Source: Pratylenchus scribneri
Taxonomy: Eukaryota > Nematoda > Chromadorea > Rhabditida > Pratylenchidae
Assembly (NCBI GenBank): GCA_030063045.1
Contig: JAQSEB010000015.1
Coordinates: 372,001 to 436,000, forward strand
Direction: 5' to 3'
Length of the DNA: 64,000 nt
Shown here: positions 12,314 to 25,527 of the stretch, piece by piece
Numbering within the stretch: position 1 is the first letter of the stretch
Layout of the letters: every line of letters begins with the position of its first letter
The notes under the pieces: model-generated
Told to the model about the DNA's origin: nothing
The model's database searches: none
The model's input: only the letters and a program-made list of their open reading frames with translations
Made by a program: the position numbers and the translations under genes

Positions 12314-14147
12314 TTTTATAATTCCCAAAAATTTTAAACTGATTTTTACGGATTTAATTTTCTTAGACTTACTTAAAACAATTGAAAATTCGATTAAAAA
12401 AGTTTTTTTTAAATATTAATATTTTTAGAATAGAGAATCTTCCGGTGAATATTGTTTCCTGAAAGAATGATGATTTTTTTATGAAACCTCCATATTTATT
12501 TTCTAATCCTTCCCACTGTCAATTTAAATATTTTTTACTTTTTTTCGGATTTTTAACAATTCTGAATTCGGTTTTTTTTAATCTGCTGATAAATCTTTTA
12601 TACAAATTAATTTAAAGATTTCGTCGAAAAATGTTTTCTAATATTGGTTTGTTTGGTTGATGAATTTAAAAAATAAAAAAAAAATAACGTTAATTGGCTC
12701 TATACAAAATTTTTCTAGTGAAAATTATGAATTATTTTTGCATTTATATTTTTTTCAGAAAGTTAATTGATATTAATTTGTGGCTATTTCCACATTGTTT
12801 ACCTTATCAACAACCAGCAGAAAAAATAATTTTAAAAGGACGATGAACTTTATGAAAATGAATATTCTGCCCGAAGCAAAGTTATAAATAAAATTGCATT
12901 TAAAATTGACCCCTCGTCATTGGTCTCGTCTCTCGTCTTGACCTTTTTTACCCCCTCGTCATTTGTCTCGTCATTTCGTCTTTTTTTAGGACGAGACGAG
13001 GACGAAGACGAGACGAATGACGAGGACGTTTGGACAACACTGGCCTAGTCCCAAGAATTTTATTGAATGATGTTGTAGGACAATATAAAAAAAGAATTAA
13101 GTATTGGTTATTCGACAAATAAATAATAAATATGTATTTTTTTACATATTCTCCTCCGTCATTAATCTAAAATTATGATTTATGACCTCTGGCAATTCTG
13201 ATTTCTCCAGAATATCATTTGTAAATAAAATGTTATTAAAATTACATTTGAACATTTCAATTTGCTGGATATTTCCCTTTTATTATCCCTCTCTTCATAA
13301 TCCGGTACTTATTATACTGTTTGGGTCCTCTTTTTTCTTCAAAAGGGAGAAAGTGGAGGAAAAGTGAAGGGTCCCCCTAATGATGGTTGTTATAGGGATA
13401 GGGTATAGGGTTAGGTGAGATGATTTTATCCCATCCTTAACCCTGAATGACCCTAACCCTAATCCCATCACCCATAGGGGGGGGGGGGGGACCCTTCACT
13501 TTTCCCCCACTTTTTCCTCTTTAAGGAAAAAAGGGGGCCCACCCAAACAGTAAAGTGCCCATAATCCCAGGTCCAACTCTCGTCACAATTTTCCCTCATC
13601 AAACACAATTTACTTTTCGTTGCCTCTTAAAATGCCATCGTGGCAATTGGTCTTTTCTCGATCCTAGGATGAAGTCAATACCAATGGCAAAAAATGTCCT
13701 TTTTGTTGGCCCAACAGCTCCAAATTCAGCATTGGCTTTTCCTTCCAATCTCGAAGAAAATAGAGAAAAAAACAAATGAAAGAGGAAAGAATAAACTAAA
13801 ATTAGCGGAAAAGAAATAAAGAAAAATGAAATATTGGAGAATTTCCAGTGAAGAGCATTGGACTTTTTACAGAAATTGGGGTGAAATTCTCTCCTTTACA
13901 AACCAAAATTTAGCTTATAATTTTTGGGTTATAATATAAATCAATAATAAATTGGACCGTTAATTTAGACTAAGAGAATTAAAAGCATCCAACAGATAAT
14001 TTCATTCAATTCACTAAAATAATATTAATTCAATGTTTTTTCACAGAATCCACGGTTTTTGGCTTACACAGAAGACAAATTTAAAATTTTATTATCGTGA
14101 ATGAAAATCTTTTGATAATTATTCCTTTTAGAATTTAAATATTTTCA
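12314..14147. other. Intergenic region between copies 3 and 4
   Basis: At about 12905-13040 there is a GC-rich palindromic tract of cgtctcgtc / gacgagacg type units. At about 13314-13556 lies a MITE of the GTGAAGGGTCCCC family. From 13560 the sequence resembles the 5' flank of the other copies (aaatgccatcgtggca). No gene seen. Confidence 0.5.
13314..13556. mobile_element. MITE, GTGAAGGGTCCCC family
   Basis: Ends ctgtttgggtcct / gcccacccaaacag are inverted and flanked by TA. Inside lie gtgaagggtcccc and its complement ggggacccttcac, around a core with ccctaaccctaat. Related copies occur at about 20938-21085 (inside a hAT-like element) and 49330-49556. A poly-G run of about 14 lies at 13477-13490. 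Confidence 0.6.
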
Positions 14148-15630
14148 ATGGTAAAAATTGTCCTCCCAATAATCATAATTTATTTGATTTATTCGGTTAA
14201 CGGTAAAAATGACGAGAAAAATGCTGAAAAGGGTAAAAACATTTCGGATCAATTTTCCGAACAAATTGGCCAAATCCATTCAAGCCAATCAAATGTAGCA
14301 GAATCTAATAGTCACAATTTGGTTAGCCATTCTCCTCAATACCGTCAAAATGATGAATATTCACATTTACTTCACAATATTGAAGAACATCAAAAGAAAC
14401 GTCCAAGAGAGTCTGATGAGGGCCAACAGCAACAAAATTGGAGCCGATTGGAGAGGATTTGGAGTTTAGAACGGAAACGGAAAAAATTAGAAGAGGAATT
14501 ACACAGATTAATTCAAGTAATTTTTAATAAAATGGATACTTTTAATGTGTTTAATATTAAAATAAAAAATTTTAAAATGAAGAGACAATAAAATATTTAA
14601 TTTTACCGAAATTTTAAAATTTTCACAGAATGATCCACCAGCACCAAATCATCATAATCATGAATTAGAAAGTGGAGAACAACAATTGGAATCATCACAA
14701 ATTATACCAACAAATGAATTAGTAAAAAGAGCAGAAAGGCTGTTAGACTTGGATGAAAATGATGAATTGCCATTGCCTCAAGGCAATGAACATTCCAATC
14801 AATCATTAGCCAATGAACAACAAAATTTGCCCATTTTTGGATAAGGGAAAAGGACTCTTGCATGAACAGGAAACAAGTGGAACTGCTGGGAATCTGGGTA
14901 AATTTCGGGATTTTTGATTTCTTATTTTATGATTAAAAAGGGTAATTTTATAAAAAAGACAAATTCGAGTATTCCCAAAATTGGGCGAATCTTTTTCTGC
15001 TAAAATTTCGAGCCCCGAGAAGGAATAACTTCTTATTACTTTTATGGGAATAGCATTGATTTAAAAAATTAGTAATCGCTTAATTTATTATTTTTGCAGC
15101 CAATCCATCGGCCAATGTTTCACCTCATCATTCTGCTGTTCCGGCGCAGCCTCAAAGTTCATCTCGCCAAAAAGAACAACAAAAAATACTGCGAACATTT
15201 CTTCAACATCATGAAAAATTACATGAACAACAAAAAATACAAACATCAATTTTGGATCAACAAATTAAGGAACAAGTAAAACTATTAGCACTCTATCAGC
15301 AACAAATCCAACAAATTCATCGGCAACAACAACCACAACAACATTTGACGGAAAGGGGTAATGACATTGAACATCGTCATCAAATCCATGGCCAATCATC
15401 ACCTAGTATTCCTGCTGAACATCATTCATCAATTGGATCATCGCATTCTGAGCCTCCAGCAAATTCCAATGTCCAACAAGAACAATCACCACGGCGGAGA
15501 GGAGAAATAATTTCGAGTTCCGTTTCCGATAAATCAACTGCTGAGATGGTAAATGAACGTAAAAAATAGAGAGAAGCATGCAAAAATTAGAAAATGAAAT
15601 TAAAAAATTGGATCCCCAGGACAAATTCTA
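14148..15630 (+). pseudogene. Secreted Gln-rich coiled-coil family, copy 4 (frame broken)
   Basis: Exons 14148-14516, 14629-14897 and 15100-15569. The first exon (signal peptide MVKIVLPIIIIYLIYS) is a fusion of the family's exons 1 and 2 and ends at the conserved HRLIQ. In the next exon the family motif LPI(L)D.GKG is interrupted: five T at 14834-14838, where paralogues have four, put a TAA in frame at 14842-14844. Removing one T restores the frame up to a normal donor (g|gtaaat) with the expected phase 1. The following exon is Gln/His-rich and stops at 15567-15569. The remains of the terminal coiled coil (QKLENEIKKLDP at about 15584-15620) lie just beyond in another frame and without the usual intron. 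Probably a pseudogene; the T-run could be an assembly error, but the 3' loss is independent. Confidence 0.65.
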
Positions 15631-16124
15631 AAACTAAAGAATCTTCCAACGAAAATTGTTTCGATAAAAAATGGGTGACAATTTTTATAAACCTCCCAAA
15701 TCCAACCTCCACTCTATTGTATTTTTTACTCAATTTTTTGAATGGTTTATTTGCTGTTTTATTTTCAATAATCTGAATTCGGCTTTTTAAATCTACGGAT
15801 AAACCTTTACTTTTGCCTAAATTAATTTGTAGATATCGTCAAGACTAATTGTCTAATATTGATTTGTTTTTGTTTTGGGTGATCTAAAAAGTCAAAAAAT
15901 TGAACTCCTAATTTATTAATTATTATAGTTAAAATTAAAAATTAACATTATTATCTTCACAATTACTGCTCATTAATGTTAGTGAGGAAATTTGAAATGG
16001 CGACCAGCAGGAAAGAGAGTAATAAAAGAAACCGGAAAATATTTATTTACATTTAAAAATCTATTCAAAACAATATAATAAAAAATAACAATATTGGTAA
16101 AAAATATAAACTAACAATCAAATA

Positions 16125-19100
16125 TCAAAGGATATATGGTCGAATTTGATTTGTTTTTTTAGCATTTCTATCATTTTCATCATAATCATCTAATATTTTG
16201 GCCATTTTCCGTATTCTATTTGTTTTATCAAATTTATTAAAATCATCATAATCAGCCAATATTTCAGTCATTTTCTCCATCAACCAATTGAATATGTTTA
16301 TTGGAATTGGCCCAAGTAGACTTTTTGATGTAAACAATACAGCTTTGCCTGGCCATGTTTGAAGTCTAAAATCCAATTGCTGTTTTTGACATGAATGTAT
16401 TTCCAATTTGTAGCCATAGTTAAGGCCTTTGACAAATTTTTGGCAAAGCATTGATGACTTAAATTGATTGAATTAATATTTGTAAAAAAATAGATTTTTG
16501 TATTTTGACTCGGGATTTTTGGGTTTTACCCAGGGTGATCCATTCATGTGACCAAAAATATGGCTTTTGTATCAAAAAATCTGGGAAAAATATGGCAAAA
16601 TTTTTCAAAAATATGGAATTGTTTAAAAAGCTTAAAATTTAATAGAAATTTAATTTAAAAACATTTAATTTGCTTATTTCTACATTAATTTATTGTCAAA
16701 ATGGCCGTTTAGCGAAAAATTTTAGCCAGATGGCCTCAAAAGGAGAAAATTTCCCAATTTTCCAAAATTTCAAAATATGGCAATGCCATATAAATATGGT
16801 ACCCCTGCACTGGTTTTACCATTTGTAAAAGGAATTTAAGTATAAAGAACTATGAGATTATGAAGGTTTTTTTTTTCATTTCGGTCACCTTATTTTCTCC
16901 GCTCAAGAGGGCGGGACGTTTTCTATGCAATTCAATGGACATTGTGTGCATTGCATCAAGTAAGCAATATGCATCCTCTGGCACTGGAATAGCCGGAAAA
17001 TCGATGAAATGAGGGACGAGGCCATTCCCAATATTCTTTTCATGCATCTGCGGAAAAAATTGTTTTTTTTTTTCTAATTTTGTCTAAATCCCCTCTGCTA
17101 CCCGCCTATTTAATTTTTTCTATCAACTGCAAAAAATATTTAAAAAATGTTATGGCGCACCTGTGCAATTTTAACGAATTTTTTGCCACTTCTGCCTTGT
17201 TCAAAGTTAATGCTAATTGTCCGGTAATAAGATTCACCTTCCACCAAATAATGCTTTTTTTCGCGTCGAATAAGTCCTTCACATATTTTATTCGTTTCAT
17301 TTTTGCAAGCTGTTTGCCCTTTTCTATTAACTGAAATCAAAAAAGTCTCAAGGCTTTTTTATTCCCATCTTCCCTACCATTCTTAAATTCCATTGGTTTT
17401 GGTTCGTCGACAGCGGCAAGGCAAATTTGTTTTTGTTGATTTGAAGAAGAACTGAAGATTAATTTATTAGTTCAAATTATGTGGCTTAGGGTCACTATAT
17501 TGTTTATTAAAATGTGTTTGTATAATTTGTTAAAAGTAAATGTCGGGACGACTTTTAAGGGTACTAGGTCATATCATAACCACAATTAGTATAAATATGG
17601 GCGTCTCCACAATAGATAAAAAAATTAAACATATTTTTAGATTTTTACTTTCTAATAATTTCAAATGTTTTTTTTTTATTTAATTTGTCGAAAATATGTA
17701 AGATTTTATTTCGCATGTTAATATCCATCGAAATATTCCCTCATTTCTTACCTTTCTAATAATTGGGCAAATTGTTCCTTTAACCAATTGAATACATTCA
17801 ATGGGATTGTTCCATATAATTTTTCAGTTTTATGCCATTTGCAAGATTCGGTTGTTGCTATTGTTTCGAGCTGAAATTCCAATTGCTTCGTTATTTTTGA
17901 ATTTCTAATTTCCATTTTGTAATCGTAGAGAAGGCCGCCTTTGATTATTTGTCGACATATTGTCTAAAATAAAAGTGAAAAAGATTTGTTAAAGTTTACA
18001 AAAAGGTCTTGGTTTTAAAAACTGATAAAAATATGCTAGTTTTTCCTATTTTCGGTTTTTGAAAATTCCAAATTTTTGGTTTAAATAGCATCGAATTTCT
18101 CAAAACGAACCATGATTTACTCTATTTTATATAATTTATTATTAAGTCCTTTCCTACCACGTGGATATGTATTAATTAAATGATATGGCATAATATGATA
18201 TAATAGATAATGCAATATTTGAACTTACCCCTAGAGGGATGTCATTCGGAATTTGATGGTTGGGGCATTTTTCTTGCAAATCCTTTGAAAGTGTTTGCAT
18301 TGCGTTGAGCAAGCGATATGCATCCGTTGGCATTGGAATCGGTGGAAAAAAGACAAATTTGCTGTTGTCGTCTTTTTCAATATCCTTTGAGGAGTCCGAA
18401 TTGTTAAATTTCTAAATAATTCAAATTAATAATTTTATTGGAGGCAATATAGTATGGTCAAATGTGGAGAAAAAGTTTTGAAAAATAGTTATTTAAGAAA
18501 AATATTTTCGATTATTATTTTTTGTTGAATAACTTCGACAAAAGTGTTTTCTTCAGCTTTTTATTGTGTTTCATTCCGGAAAGGAATAATTCTGATTTTT
18601 TGTGTTTCATTCCGGAAAGGAATAATTCTGATTTTTTGTGTTTCATTCCGGAAAGGAATAATTCTGATTTTTTGTGTTTCATTCCGGAAAGGAATAATTC
18701 TGATTTTTTGTGTTTCATTCCGGAAAGAAATAATTCTGATTTTTTGTGTTTCATTCCGGAAAGGAATAATTCTGATTTTTTGTGTTTCATTCCGGAAAGG
18801 AATAATTCTGATTTTTTGTGTTTCATTCCGGAAAGAAATAATTCTGATTTTTTGTGTTTCATTCCGGAAAGAAATAATTCTGATTTTTTGTGTTTCATTC
18901 CGGAAAGAAATAATTCTGATTTTTTGTGTTTCATTCCGGAAAGAGATAATTCTCTGATTTTTTTGTGTTTCATTCCGGAAAGGAATAATTCTGATTTTTT
19001 GTGTTTCATTCCGGAAAGGAATAATTCTGATTTTTTGTGTTTCATTCCGGAAAGGAATAATTCTGATTTTTTGTGTTTCATTCCGGAAAGGAATAATTCT

Positions 19101-22100
19101 GATTTTTTGTGTTTCATTCCGGAAAGGAATAATTCTGATTTTTTGTGTTTCATTCCGGAAAGGAATAATTCTGATTTTTTTGTATTTCATTCCGGAAAGG
19201 AATAATTCTGATTTTTTGTGTTTCATTCCGGAAAGGAATAATTCTGATTTTTTGTGTTTCATTCCGGAAAGGAATAATTCTGATTTTTTGTGTTTCATTC
19301 CGGAAAGGAATAATTCTGATTTTTTGTGTTTCATTCCGGAAAGAAATAGTTCTGATTTTTTGTGTTTCATTCCGGAAAGGAATAATTCTGATTTTTTGTG
19401 TTTCATTCCGGAAAGGAATAATTCTGATTTTTTGTGTTTCATATTTCATTCCGGAAAGGAATAATTCTGATTTTTTGTGTTTCATTCCGGAAAGAGATAA
19501 TTCTGATTTTTTGTGTTTCATTCCGGAAAGAAATAGTTCTGATTTTTTGTGTTTCATTCCGGAAAGGAATAATTCTGATTTTTTGTGTTTCATTCCGGAA
19601 AGGAATAATTCTGATTTTTTGTGTTTCATATTTCATTCCGGAAAGGAATAATTCTGATTTTTTGTGTTTCATTCCGGAAAGAAATAATTCTGATTTTTTG
19701 TGTTTCATTCCGGAAAGGAATAATTCTGATTTTTTGTGTTTCATTCCGGAAAGGAATAATTCTGATTTTTTGTGTTTCGTGTTTCATTCCGGAAAGGAAT
19801 AATTCTGATTTTTTGTGTTTCATTCCGGAAAGGAATAATTCTGATTTTTTGTGTTTCATTCCGGAAAGGAATAATTCTGATTTTTTGTGTTTCATTCCGG
19901 AAAGGAATAATTCTGATTTTTTGTGTTTCATTCCGGAAAGGAATAATTCTGATTTTTTGTGTTTCATTCCGGAAAGGAATAATTCTGATTTTTTTGTATT
20001 TCATTCCGGAAAGGAATAATTCTGATTTTTTGTGTTTCATTCCGGAAAGGAATAATTCTGATTTTTTGTGTTTCATTCCGGAAAGGAATAATTCTGATTT
20101 TTTTGTATTTCATTCCGGAAAGGAATAATTCTGATTTTTTGTGTTTCATTCCGGAAAGAGATAATTCTGATTTTTTGTGTTTCATTCCGGAAAGGAATAA
20201 TTCTGATTTTTTGTGTTTCATTCCGGAAAGGAATAATTCTGATTTTTTGTGTTTCATTCCGGAAAGGAATAATTCTGATTTTTTGTGTTTCATTCCGGAA
20301 AGGAATAATTCTGATTTTTTTGTATTTCATTCCGGAAAGGAATAATTCTGATTTTTTGTGTTTCATTCCGGAAAGGAATAATTCTGATTTTTTGTGTTTC
20401 ATTCCGGAAAGGAATAATTCTGATTTTTTTGTATTTCATTCCGGAAAGGAATAATTCTGATTTTTTGTGTTTCATTCCGGAAAGAGATAATTCTGATTTT
20501 TTGTGTTTCATTCCGGAAAGGAATAATTCTGATTTTTTGTGTTTCATTCCGGAAAGGAATAAATCTGATTTTTTGTGTTTTGTAACAGAAAGAATACAAT
20601 TAATATTTTAGTTAAAGTAATCCAGTCCAAACTCAGGGGTGTGCACGGGCCGGCCCGATCCGGGCCTAAGCCCGGCCCGGCCCGGCCCGGCCCGGGCCGG
20701 GCCGGGCCTAGTTGGTGGCGGGCCGGGCCGGGCCGGGCCTGGATCGAAGCGGGCCGGGCTTAGGCCCGGAAGCCCGGTATGAAATTCATCCGCAAAACAA
20801 TCACTTTTTTATTAAAATTTTAAACTTTTTTTTTGAAATTCTAAATAAAATTTATTTTTTTCTAATCATTTTTGCACAATTTCTTTTCCATTTTGGTACT
20901 TGTTCATTTTGTATCCTATTTTTTGATGAGAAAGAAATGTGAAGGGTCCCATTGTTGGTGTAGGGAATATGGTTAGGATCATTAGATTACCTGGGATATA
21001 TACTATCACTGATTGACATTGACCATTCATAATCATAACCCGAATCCTGATGACCCAAAAAGGGGACCCTTCAGCCTTCACTTTTTCTCAGTTTACTCAA
21101 AATACTTCATTTTTTTTAAATTGCTTCGAAGAATTATCAAATTATACCAAAAAATTTTAGGTGAAAAAATTTATCAAAAAATTTTAGATGAAAAAATTTT
21201 TTAAAAAATTTAAGGTGAAAAAATTTTTTTAAAAATTTAAGGTGAAAAATTTTTTTTTAAAATTTACTACCCGGGCTTTCGGGCCCAGGCCCGGCCCGGG
21301 CCGGGCCGGGCCGGGCCAAAGCAAAAAATCGTCGGGCCGGGCCGGGCCGAGTGTGGGTGGGCCCGGGCCGGGCCGGGCCCGGATTTCTTAGGCCCGTGCA
21401 CACCCCTGTCCAAACTCCAGACCCAAAATATTTTTGTAAATGACTAACCTGTACAATTTGAATGAATTCTTTGCCCTGTTTATTTCGTTGTAATTCAATT
21501 GAAATTTTCCTAGCAAACTTTTCTCTACGAATATTAACAACAAAGTCTAATGTTTCTTGTCGAATTGTTTCCAATTGTTCTTTTTCTTTATTCATTTCTT
21601 CGACGGAAGTTGGCTGCACAATATTCTGTTGAGAATCTGAATAGACATTAATTTTTCTATGAATGACTAAATTTAGTAACAAATTATTTACCCTTTTCCG
21701 ATTCCAATATCCATTTCGGGAGTGGTGATGGAATTTGTTCAATTTGCTGTGTTCCATCAAATTTTTCCAGCATTTTTGCCATTCGATCGCGCAATAAAGG
21801 AAACAATCGAATTGGCATGAAAATAGCCTTCGGTTTATGCAATGGAGTTTGGGCAGTTGTGATTGATACCATTCTATATTCCAGTTTGTCTTTGTTTGGA
21901 CGAATTAAAAGTCCATAATCATAAAGGAGACCATCTTCAACTCTGACGAATATGGGACACTCTGGTGGCTGAAAATAAGTATAAATATAAATTAAAATTT
22001 TGGTAATTCTAATTAATAAAAATTGTGATTGGGCCTCAGAAAAAAATTTATTTACAGTTTAATTGTTCTATTAGTGAATTTTTTATTATTTGCTTTATAA

Positions 22101-23449
22101 ATATGTTGCTTTTTTGATTTGTTTTTTAATAAATATCTAATTTTTGATAATAATTTCATTACTATTTATCTCATCAAAATAGTCACACAAAATATTAAAT
22201 ATTTTGAAAATTTTTAAAACTAATATTCGGAAACCTTTTCTTGGTCAACAATTTTGCTCAATAATTCATCCATTGCATTGATCAGTGAATATGCATCTTC
22301 GGGTACAAAAATACGCACGAATTTGTGGTCGGTGAATAAAAACTATAATTAAAAAAATATTTTTACATAGTATTTAGTATTAAAATGAAAAATACCCTGG
22401 TGAATAAAAATATCCATTTTCTATTCTTGAATTGCTTCATTTGCATATGCACAAAAGTTTTTTCATTTTGAAAACGATCTTGAAATTCCAGTTTTTCGGT
22501 ATGCAATATCTTGAATATATTATCGGCTCGATTTTTTGTTGAACTGCATCTTAAATAAATAATTGTTAATGGACTGGATAATTATTTTAAAAGAATTTTG
22601 GATGTTGAATTATATTAATTTTTACCTTAAATTCCTTGTCGAAAAATTCATTTTTGTTCGATCTTTCTGTAGAACTTCATCGGTTGGCGGTGTTTTTCCA
22701 GCTGTACAGAATGTTGTAGATGGGAAATAGTTCAACTGAAAAACAAATAAAATTGTTTTGGCTGGGCTGGAAATATTTTGATTATTTATTTATATTAATG
22801 ATAATGAGATTAAAACAAAATGGTTCGAATTTTGGAGTTTTTTTTTTAAATTTTTAAACGTTAACTTACTTAAATCTAAAAGCTTAAATTCCCAACATTA
22901 ATCATAGATGGAATTCAACAAATAAATGGGAACATTGTTTAAGCTTTAAGTCATATTTTAAAGTTAGGATGTTCGAAATTGTCGTATGACATTCATTTGA
23001 TCTCTGATGTTGCTATTTGTTATAAATTGACAAACAATTGTCCACTATCTCTATGACTTCGTATTTTAGGCAATATAGCAAGAAAATTTCGGTTAATAAT
23101 GCATAAATTTTTTCTCAAATAATTACAAGTCTTTACACTCTAAAAATATCTCCATCTCCATCCATGAACCCTGGCCCTAGCCCTGGGATTCTTCCAAATT
23201 TGGTTAGATCTAACATTAAGTTTTCATCTGATGTTTTGCTATATATTTTCAAGTTTTTAATTTCTTTTTAAATTCTATTATATAATAAACCTTCATCTCA
23301 TTTTTTCCATTGTTTTCTTCCAATGGCAATTTGCAAAATGCGCGGCCAGAGTTGTTAAGAAGAATTGATGAATGATGGAATTGAAGGAAGTAGCATAGTT
23401 TAAAATTGCGCATATTTTGAATTAATGTCAATATTCTTCTCTTGTCCAT
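16125..23449 (-). CDS. Three-module protein, PUR-like ssDNA/RNA-binding fold suspected
   Basis: Twelve exons: 23291-23449, 22626-22735, 22396-22549, 22235-22342, 21692-21968, 21449-21636, 18229-18411, 17752-17963, 17378-17451, 17161-17330, 16889-17047, 16125-16457; 708 aa, all phases consistent. Three modules of about 180 residues repeat in tandem. The first half has a strand pattern like ISIELQRNKQGKEFIQIVQ, then a helix block with P.DAY.L.NAM. The second half has GLLYDY..EI, LEFQL and IPLNVFNWLKEQF. Strand-turn-strand followed by an amphipathic helix, with a central N..G, recalls PUR repeats, but catalogued PUR motifs are not exact. The C-terminus has a duplicated acidic segment (IL.DYD...KTN.IR). 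A TTTCAG lies 4 nt before the ATG. The N-terminus is basic and Ser/Asn-containing, so a mitochondrial target signal is possible. Intron 6 is 3 kb and full of repeats. Confidence 0.6.
16531..16812. mobile_element. hAT-like MITE in intron 11 of the three-module gene
   Basis: A perfect 8-bp duplication, gttttacc, flanks 282 bp (16523-16530 and 16813-16820). Ends are imperfect inverted repeats (cagggtgatccatt...; reverse complement of the right end cagtgcaggggtaccatat). Interior AT-rich with repeated aaaaatatgg. Confidence 0.6.
18563..20581. repeat. 36-bp minisatellite, about 56 copies
   Basis: The unit is tttcattccggaaaggaata plus attctgattttttgtg (36 bp). Copies are nearly identical; recurrent variants are ggaaagaaat or ggaaagagat for ggaaaggaat, an extra T with tgtattt, and a partial duplication (tttcatatttcatt). 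Variant copies recur at regular intervals, which shows higher-order units. Each copy carries attccggaaa, an exact nTTCnnGAAn pair, and the small palindrome attcc...ggaat. Because 36 is a multiple of three, long open frames appear on both strands; they are not genes. It lies in intron 6 of the three-module gene. Confidence 0.97.
20634..21408. mobile_element. GC-rich hAT-like element (CAGGGGTGTGCACGGGCC ends)
   Basis: Perfect inverted ends caggggtgtgcacgggcc / ggcccgtgcacacccctg and a perfect 8-bp duplication, tccaaact (20626-20633 and 21409-21416). Both arms consist of ggccgggcc / ggcccggcc units, far more GC-rich than anything around them; the centre is AT-rich. A second element (20938-21085) is nested inside. 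No transposase. It interrupts intron 6 of the three-module gene just downstream of exon 6. Confidence 0.9.
20938..21085. mobile_element. GTGAAGGGTCCC-family MITE nested in the hAT-like element
   Basis: Inverted ends gtgaagggtcccat / ggggacccttcagccttcac, core with ggttagg and ataacccgaatcctga. Same family as 13314-13556 and 49330-49556. Confidence 0.55.
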
Positions 23450-23794
23450 ATTTCTGAAAATATTGAATGTTTTTTAATATAAAAATTTAAAAATAATGGA
23501 ATAGCTACTAGGAACTCGGGTAATTTCATGGTGCAAAAATCGTTAATTTTTTAACGATTTAGTTAAAATGGATCAAATGTCTCTTCGACCCTCTAAAAAC
23601 TAAAATATAAATCAAAAGGTTGGTTTATACTTTATATAATACTTTACAAGCTGAACGCTTGTTAAATTTTTAATTAGAAATGAAATATTGGAAATGTAAT
23701 AATTGATTAAAAACAAAAATCCGCCTATTTTTAATTAAAGTTTGATCACACTACATTTGAAAATCCTGATCATAATCATTCCGAGAATTTTAAC

Positions 23795-24640
23795 AATGTC
23801 CTTTCCCTCTTATTTCATCATGATATTCTATATATTTCTTTTAATTTATTCATCTTCCTATTCACCTCATCTCATCTTCTATCTTCCCATTCATTCTTTC
23901 TCATCTTCACTTTTATCTCTTCCCATATTCATATTCATCCCTTTTCATATTCCCATTCATCTCTTCTTATCTTCTTATTCATCCCTTTTCATCTTCACAT
24001 TCATCTCTTCCCATATTCTAGTTCATCCCTTCTCATATTCATCCCATTTCATCTTCATATTTCTCAATGAGGCGAAAAATTTGGGGTGGTGTTGTTGGTT
24101 CGAACCAGCGCTGGAGAAACCGTTGCCTTAACCGATAGGCCAAACCACCGCTGGGGAGTCGGCTGGTAGTTGGTTCATTTATGCTGCGCAATGAAGTTGC
24201 CCTCCTTTGACTTTGCTGCGCAGCATCTTTGCTCTCTTTGGAGTTATTTTTGTCTCTTTGCAGCCATTCTCTTCTTTCAGCACTGACAATATTCAAATTC
24301 ATCTCCTCTTATCTTCAAATTCATCCTTTTTCATCTTCATATTCATCCCTCATCATCCTCCCAATTATCTCTTCTCATCTTCATATTCATCCCTCATCCT
24401 TCTCCCAACCATCTCTTCTCAACTTCCCATTCATCCCTTATCAACCTCCCAATCATCTCTTCTCATCTTCATATTCATCCCTTATCATCCTCCTCCCAAC
24501 CATCGCTTCTCATCTTCATATTCATCCCTCATCATCCTCCCAACCATCTCTTCTCATCTTCATATTCATCCCTTATCATCCTCCCAATTATCTCTTCTCA
24601 TCTTCATATTCATCCTTTTCATCTCTTCATCACCTAACTA
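23795..24640. repeat. Pyrimidine-rich tandem repeat (tctcatcttcatattcatcc)
   Basis: Imperfect tandem copies of tctcatcttcatattcatcc, with variants containing cttatcatcctcccaacca, are spread over 23800-24060 and 24295-24640. A different 225-bp block that contains tRNA-like sequence separates the two parts. Strand asymmetry is extreme: one strand nearly all C and T. Confidence 0.8.
24082..24150 (-). pseudogene. tRNA-like sequence, probably a SINE head or tRNA pseudogene
   Basis: On the minus strand a box A (tggcctatcggttaaggc) is followed about 25 nt later by a box B (ggttcgaacc), and ggtggt / accacc could pair as a 6-bp acceptor stem. No proper anticodon stem forms, so this is not a functional tRNA. 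The spacing fits a RNA polymerase III promoter derived from a Ser/Leu-type tRNA. Confidence 0.45.
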
Positions 24641-24702
24641 TACTTAATCTAACTTAATCCCCCTATATCCGGATATTTCCCGCGCACTCTCAGGCACTTC
24701 TC

Positions 24703-25527
24703 GGTAATCCTTACGAATTGGGGTCCCAAAAAAAATTTTTTTTTAATTTTTCAAAAATTGATTTCCGGGGGTTTTTTGGGGTGCTGAACACGAATCTGAC
24801 ATCCATTTTGCCATATCTTACCGTCTTGGTAAGATAATGCCGACTTTTACCAAGAAAATGCCGACTTTAAAAAAATAAGCCAAAAAGTGCTTTTAAGTAA
24901 ATAGCAATTATTTATTGCAACAAAAGTGCATGAAATGTTAACATGCAAACATAAAATTAAGCATTGACAGGGTAAAAATGTGCAATTTGTGCCAAAATGT
25001 TATTGAATGAATCGATGGTCTTTTTTCCGAATATTACTATTTTCCAAAAACGATCCTAAATAAGGGTAACAAAAGTAACTCGCTTAAAAGGAAGATGATA
25101 AAACACCATGTCTGATCGATAATTTTTTGTTTTTGTGAACAGGGCATCTCCATATTGTATCATCACCGCCACTGCGCCTGCGTTTTCCCGTTTTAATTTC
25201 GGTCATTTGCCTAACACATAATGGATGAGTGCACATTGGTGGCCCAGAGAGAATTCCTCGATCTCGAAGAAATTGAATTGCATTTTCAGAGGTGTTAATA
25301 TGCTCAATTAATTCGAAAAAATTCATTTTTCACTCTAAAATTTCAAAAAAAATCATTTTTTAAAGTCGGCATTTTCTTGGTAAAAGTCGGCATTATCTTA
25401 CCAAGACGGTAAGATATGGCAAAATGGATGTCAGATTCGTGTTCAGCACCCCAAAAAACCCCCGGAAATCAATTTTTGAAAAATTAAAAAAAAAAATTTT
25501 TTGGGACCCCAATTCGTAAGGATTACC
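24703..25527. mobile_element. Merlin-like element with a transposase N-terminus
   Basis: Long inverted ends starting ggtaatccttacgaattggg, with a perfect 8-bp duplication, cacttctc (24695-24702 and 25528-25535). Inner inverted blocks read ttaccgtcttggtaagataa and aaaatgccgactt. A single 80-codon frame on the minus strand (25084-25326) encodes a Cys/His cluster (CTHPLC...WRCPVHKNKK) like the zinc-binding start of IS1595/Merlin transposases; the catalytic part is missing. The 8-bp duplication and GG... ends agree with Merlin. Partial relatives occur near 39960-40220 and 58010-58330. Confidence 0.65.
25084..25326 (-). pseudogene. Truncated Merlin/IS1595-type transposase N-terminus
   Basis: The 80-residue frame starts MNFFELIEHINTSENAIQFL and continues with a Cys-x4-Cys...Cys-x2-His pattern and the phrase KKLSIRHG. 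In Merlin/IS1595 transposases such a zinc ribbon precedes the DDE domain. Here the frame ends at SSSF, where the family's sequence would continue into the catalytic part. It lies within the 825-bp element, so that element cannot move by itself. The family call is from motif memory only. Confidence 0.5.
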